In this document: piece by piece, positions 62,483 to 64,000 of the stretch
How the letters are laid out: each line of letters begins with the position of its first letter
How positions within the stretch are numbered: position 1 is the first letter of the stretch
DNA from: DASPPM01 sp052143835
Lineage (GTDB): Bacteria; Pseudomonadota; Alphaproteobacteria; JACZXZ01
DNA length: 64,000 bases
Assembly: GCA_052143835.1 (NCBI GenBank)
Contig: JBKQRV010000112.1
Coordinates: 12,927 to 76,926 of the forward strand
Direction of reading: 5' to 3'
Notes under the pieces: generated by a model
Databases searched by the model: none
What the model saw: the letters and a program-made list of their open reading frames with translations, nothing else
What the model was told of the DNA's origin: nothing
Position numbers and translations under genes: made by a program

Positions 62483-63766
62483 ATGGGCGAAGTGGCGAAG
62501 CTGGCGGTGCCGAGCTCGGCCGTGGCCGGGAAGGAGCTCTACGAAATCGGTGAGATCCCCCCGCTCGGCCATGTCCCGGCCAAGATGTATGCCTGGACGA
62601 TCCGGCGCGAGCGCCACGGCGAGCCCGAAGAGGCGATGCGGCTCGAGGTGGTGCCGACGCCCGCCATCGAGGCGGACGAGGTCCTCGTCATGGTGATGGC
62701 GGCGGGGGTCAACTACAACGGCGTGTGGGCAGCCCTCGGCAAGCCGATCTCCGTGTTCGAGGTGCACAAGGCCGACTATCACGTGGCCGGCTCGGATGCC
62801 GCCGGCGTGGTCTGGGCGGTGGGCGCCAAGGTGAAGCGCTGGCGCGTGGGCGATGAGGTCGTCGTCCATTGCAATCAGGACGACGGCGACGACGAGGAGT
62901 GCAACGGCGGCGACCCGATGTTCTCTCCCTCCCAGCGCATCTGGGGCTACGAGACGCCCGACGGCTCCTTCGCCCAGTTCGCGCGCGTGCAGTCGCGCCA
63001 GCTCATGCCGCGGCCGCAGCACCTCACCTGGGAGGAGTGCGGCTGCTATACCCTCACGCTCGCGACCGCCTACCGCATGCTGTTCGGCCACCGTCCGCAC
63101 ATCCTGCGCCCCGGCCACAACGTGCTGGTGTGGGGGGCCGCGGGCGGGCTCGGCTCGATGGCGGTCCAGCTCATCGCCACCGCCGGAGCGAACGCGATCG
63201 GCGTGATCTCGGACGAGAGCAAGCGCGACTTCGTCATGCAGCTCGGCGCCAAGGGCGCCATCAACCGCAGCAAGTTCGAGTGCTGGGGGCGGCTCCCCGA
63301 GATCAACGCGGGTGGGGGCTACGGCGAGTACATGAAGAAGGTGCGCGAGTTCGGCAAGGCCATCTGGGAGATCACCGGCAAGGGCAACGACGTCGACTTC
63401 GTCTTCGAGCATCCGGGCGAGGCGACCTTCCCGGTGAGCTGCTTCGTGGTGAAGCGCGGCGGCATGGTCGTCTTCTGCGCGGGCACCACCGGCTACCACA
63501 TCACCTTCGATGCCCGCTTCGTGTGGATGCGCCAGAAGCGCGTCCAGGGCAGCCATTTCGCCAATCTCCTGCAGGCGAGCCAGGCCAACCGCCTGGTCAT
63601 CGAGCGGCGCATCGATCCCTGCATGAGCGAGGTGTTCCCCTGGGTCGAAATCCCCAAGGCCCACACCAAGATGATGCGCAACGAGCACAAGCCCGGCAAC
63701 ATGGCCGTGCTGGTGCAGGCGCCGCGCACCGGACTGCGCAGCTTCGAGGACGCCGTCGAGGCGTGA
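62483..63766 (+). CDS. ccr: Crotonyl-CoA carboxylase/reductase
   Basis: 427 residues, medium-chain reductase fold. Reductively carboxylates crotonyl-CoA to ethylmalonyl-CoA with NADPH. Conserved segments: VNYNGVWAALG (Asn79, matching the CO2-binding Asn), SDAAGVVWAVG, LTWEECGCYTLT (Glu), AAGGLGSMAVQL (cofactor loop) and GSHFANL (His), all known CO2-pocket positions. ATG 62483 with GGAGG nearby. Divergent from ecm, as a functional pair. Confidence 0.95.
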   Translation: MGEVAKLAVPSSAVAGKELYEIGEIPPLGHVPAKMYAWTIRRERHGEPEEAMRLEVVPTPAIEADEVLVMVMAAGVNYNGVWAALGKPISVFEVHKADYHVAGSDAAGVVWAVGAKVKRWRVGDEVVVHCNQDDGDDEECNGGDPMFSPSQRIWGYETPDGSFAQFARVQSRQLMPRPQHLTWEECGCYTLTLATAYRMLFGHRPHILRPGHNVLVWGAAGGLGSMAVQLIATAGANAIGVISDESKRDFVMQLGAKGAINRSKFECWGRLPEINAGGGYGEYMKKVREFGKAIWEITGKGNDVDFVFEHPGEATFPVSCFVVKRGGMVVFCAGTTGYHITFDARFVWMRQKRVQGSHFANLLQASQANRLVIERRIDPCMSEVFPWVEIPKAHTKMMRNEHKPGNMAVLVQAPRTGLRSFEDAVEA

Positions 63767-63810
63767 GGTCGGAAGATTGGCGACCATTTTCGGAAATCCG
63801 ACCATTACCG

Positions 63811-63900
63811 CCTCCCCACCCTCACCCCCTCACCCTACTGCGGGTAAGGCTCGGCTCCGCCTCGCCAACCCTTCGTATCCCTCTCCCCCTTCAGGGGGGC
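63811..63900. repeat. GC-rich palindromic repeat near the window end
   Basis: CCTCCCCACCCTCACCCCC, then gcgggtaaggctcggctccgc and CTCTCCCCCTTCAGGGGGGC, the same kind as at 12412-12510 where an aaggcgaagccgag-like linker joins the two parts. It follows ccr on the same strand and may end its transcript. Confidence 0.55.
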
Positions 63901-63923
63901 TTTGCCTAAAATCAGCGCGAATT

Positions 63924-63961
63924 GATAGACTTTTTGGGCAGCTCATCGACTTTTCGGGCAG
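63924..63961. repeat. Two 18-base tandem units
   Basis: GATAGACTTTTTGGGCAG (63924-63941) is followed by CATCGACTTTTCGGGCAG (63944-63961), three differences, period 20. Terminal direct repeats of this sort occur near ends of some insertion elements, but the element itself would lie beyond the window. Confidence 0.5.
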
Positions 63962-64000
63962 TCGCGGACGCCGCCGTCAGGAAGCTCGGATCGATCCCAG

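Overview
The window is high-GC bacterial chromosome. Its gene content points to an alphaproteobacterium. A divergent ethylmalonyl-CoA mutase / crotonyl-CoA carboxylase-reductase pair (60253-63766) marks the ethylmalonyl-CoA pathway. There is also a FixL-type heme-PAS kinase next to a FixK-like regulator, a liv-type ABC operon, and several families of palindromic intergenic repeats. No rRNA, tRNA, CRISPR array or phage region was seen. Most of the window is ordinary catabolic, transport and regulatory chromosome. Order and genus cannot be fixed from this sequence.

Layout. 1-6340: truncated inositol-monophosphatase gene, a GH3-type amide synthetase, a penicillin-acylase-family hydrolase, a NUDIX hydrolase and a metallo-beta-lactamase-fold hydrolase. 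6367-9892: accessory island of visibly lower GC with a calpain-like cysteine protease carrying six propeller repeats, set between two IS256-type transposase remnants, then an AbrB/Doc toxin-antitoxin pair. 10278-15822: SDR and a complete liv-type ABC transporter (substrate-binding protein, LivH, LivM, LivG, LivF). 16094-24506: acyl-CoA ligase, orphan molybdopterin hydroxylase large subunit, CHRD protein, cupredoxin and a large Cache-GAF-HD-GYP signalling protein. 24740-31666: DapA-like aldolase, NitT/TauT-type binding protein, FAH-family hydrolase, TauD-like dioxygenase, a PIN-domain toxin-antitoxin module with a clear operator, and a TauBC-type permease/ATPase pair.

31940-36447 is a signalling cluster: hybrid kinase with a FixL-type heme PAS domain, an OmpR-type regulator, a FixK-like Crp/Fnr regulator and a single-domain receiver. 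36615-47896: DoeB-like deacylase, SDR without catalytic Tyr/Lys, Ldh-type dehydrogenase, two MFS transporters, Kup, a YqgE protein with a signal peptide and a large MscS-type channel. 47971-55120: extradiol dioxygenase with glutathionyl-hydroquinone reductase, Cys-cluster protein, DUF4743-type NUDIX protein, ACT protein, a corrinoid protein with an MttB-family methyltransferase, and cytochrome c. 55163-57765: a second lower-GC island with a 14-repeat double beta-propeller, bordered on one side by a shrunken copy of the enoyl-CoA hydratase gene that lies intact on the other side. 57770-63766: enoyl-CoA hydratase, PaaK-like ligase, and the divergent ecm/ccr pair.

The most distinctive points are (i) two low-GC islands, each carrying a propeller-repeat protein and each bounded by direct copies of a neighbouring gene fragment; (ii) a hybrid kinase that keeps all three FixL heme-pocket residues at the exact FixL spacing and has a basic histone-like tail; (iii) a PIN toxin-antitoxin operon with a perfect operator over its promoter; and (iv) a dispersed 150-160 bp palindromic element present three times. 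Start codons were chosen from ribosome-binding sites and family N-termini. No database search was possible.
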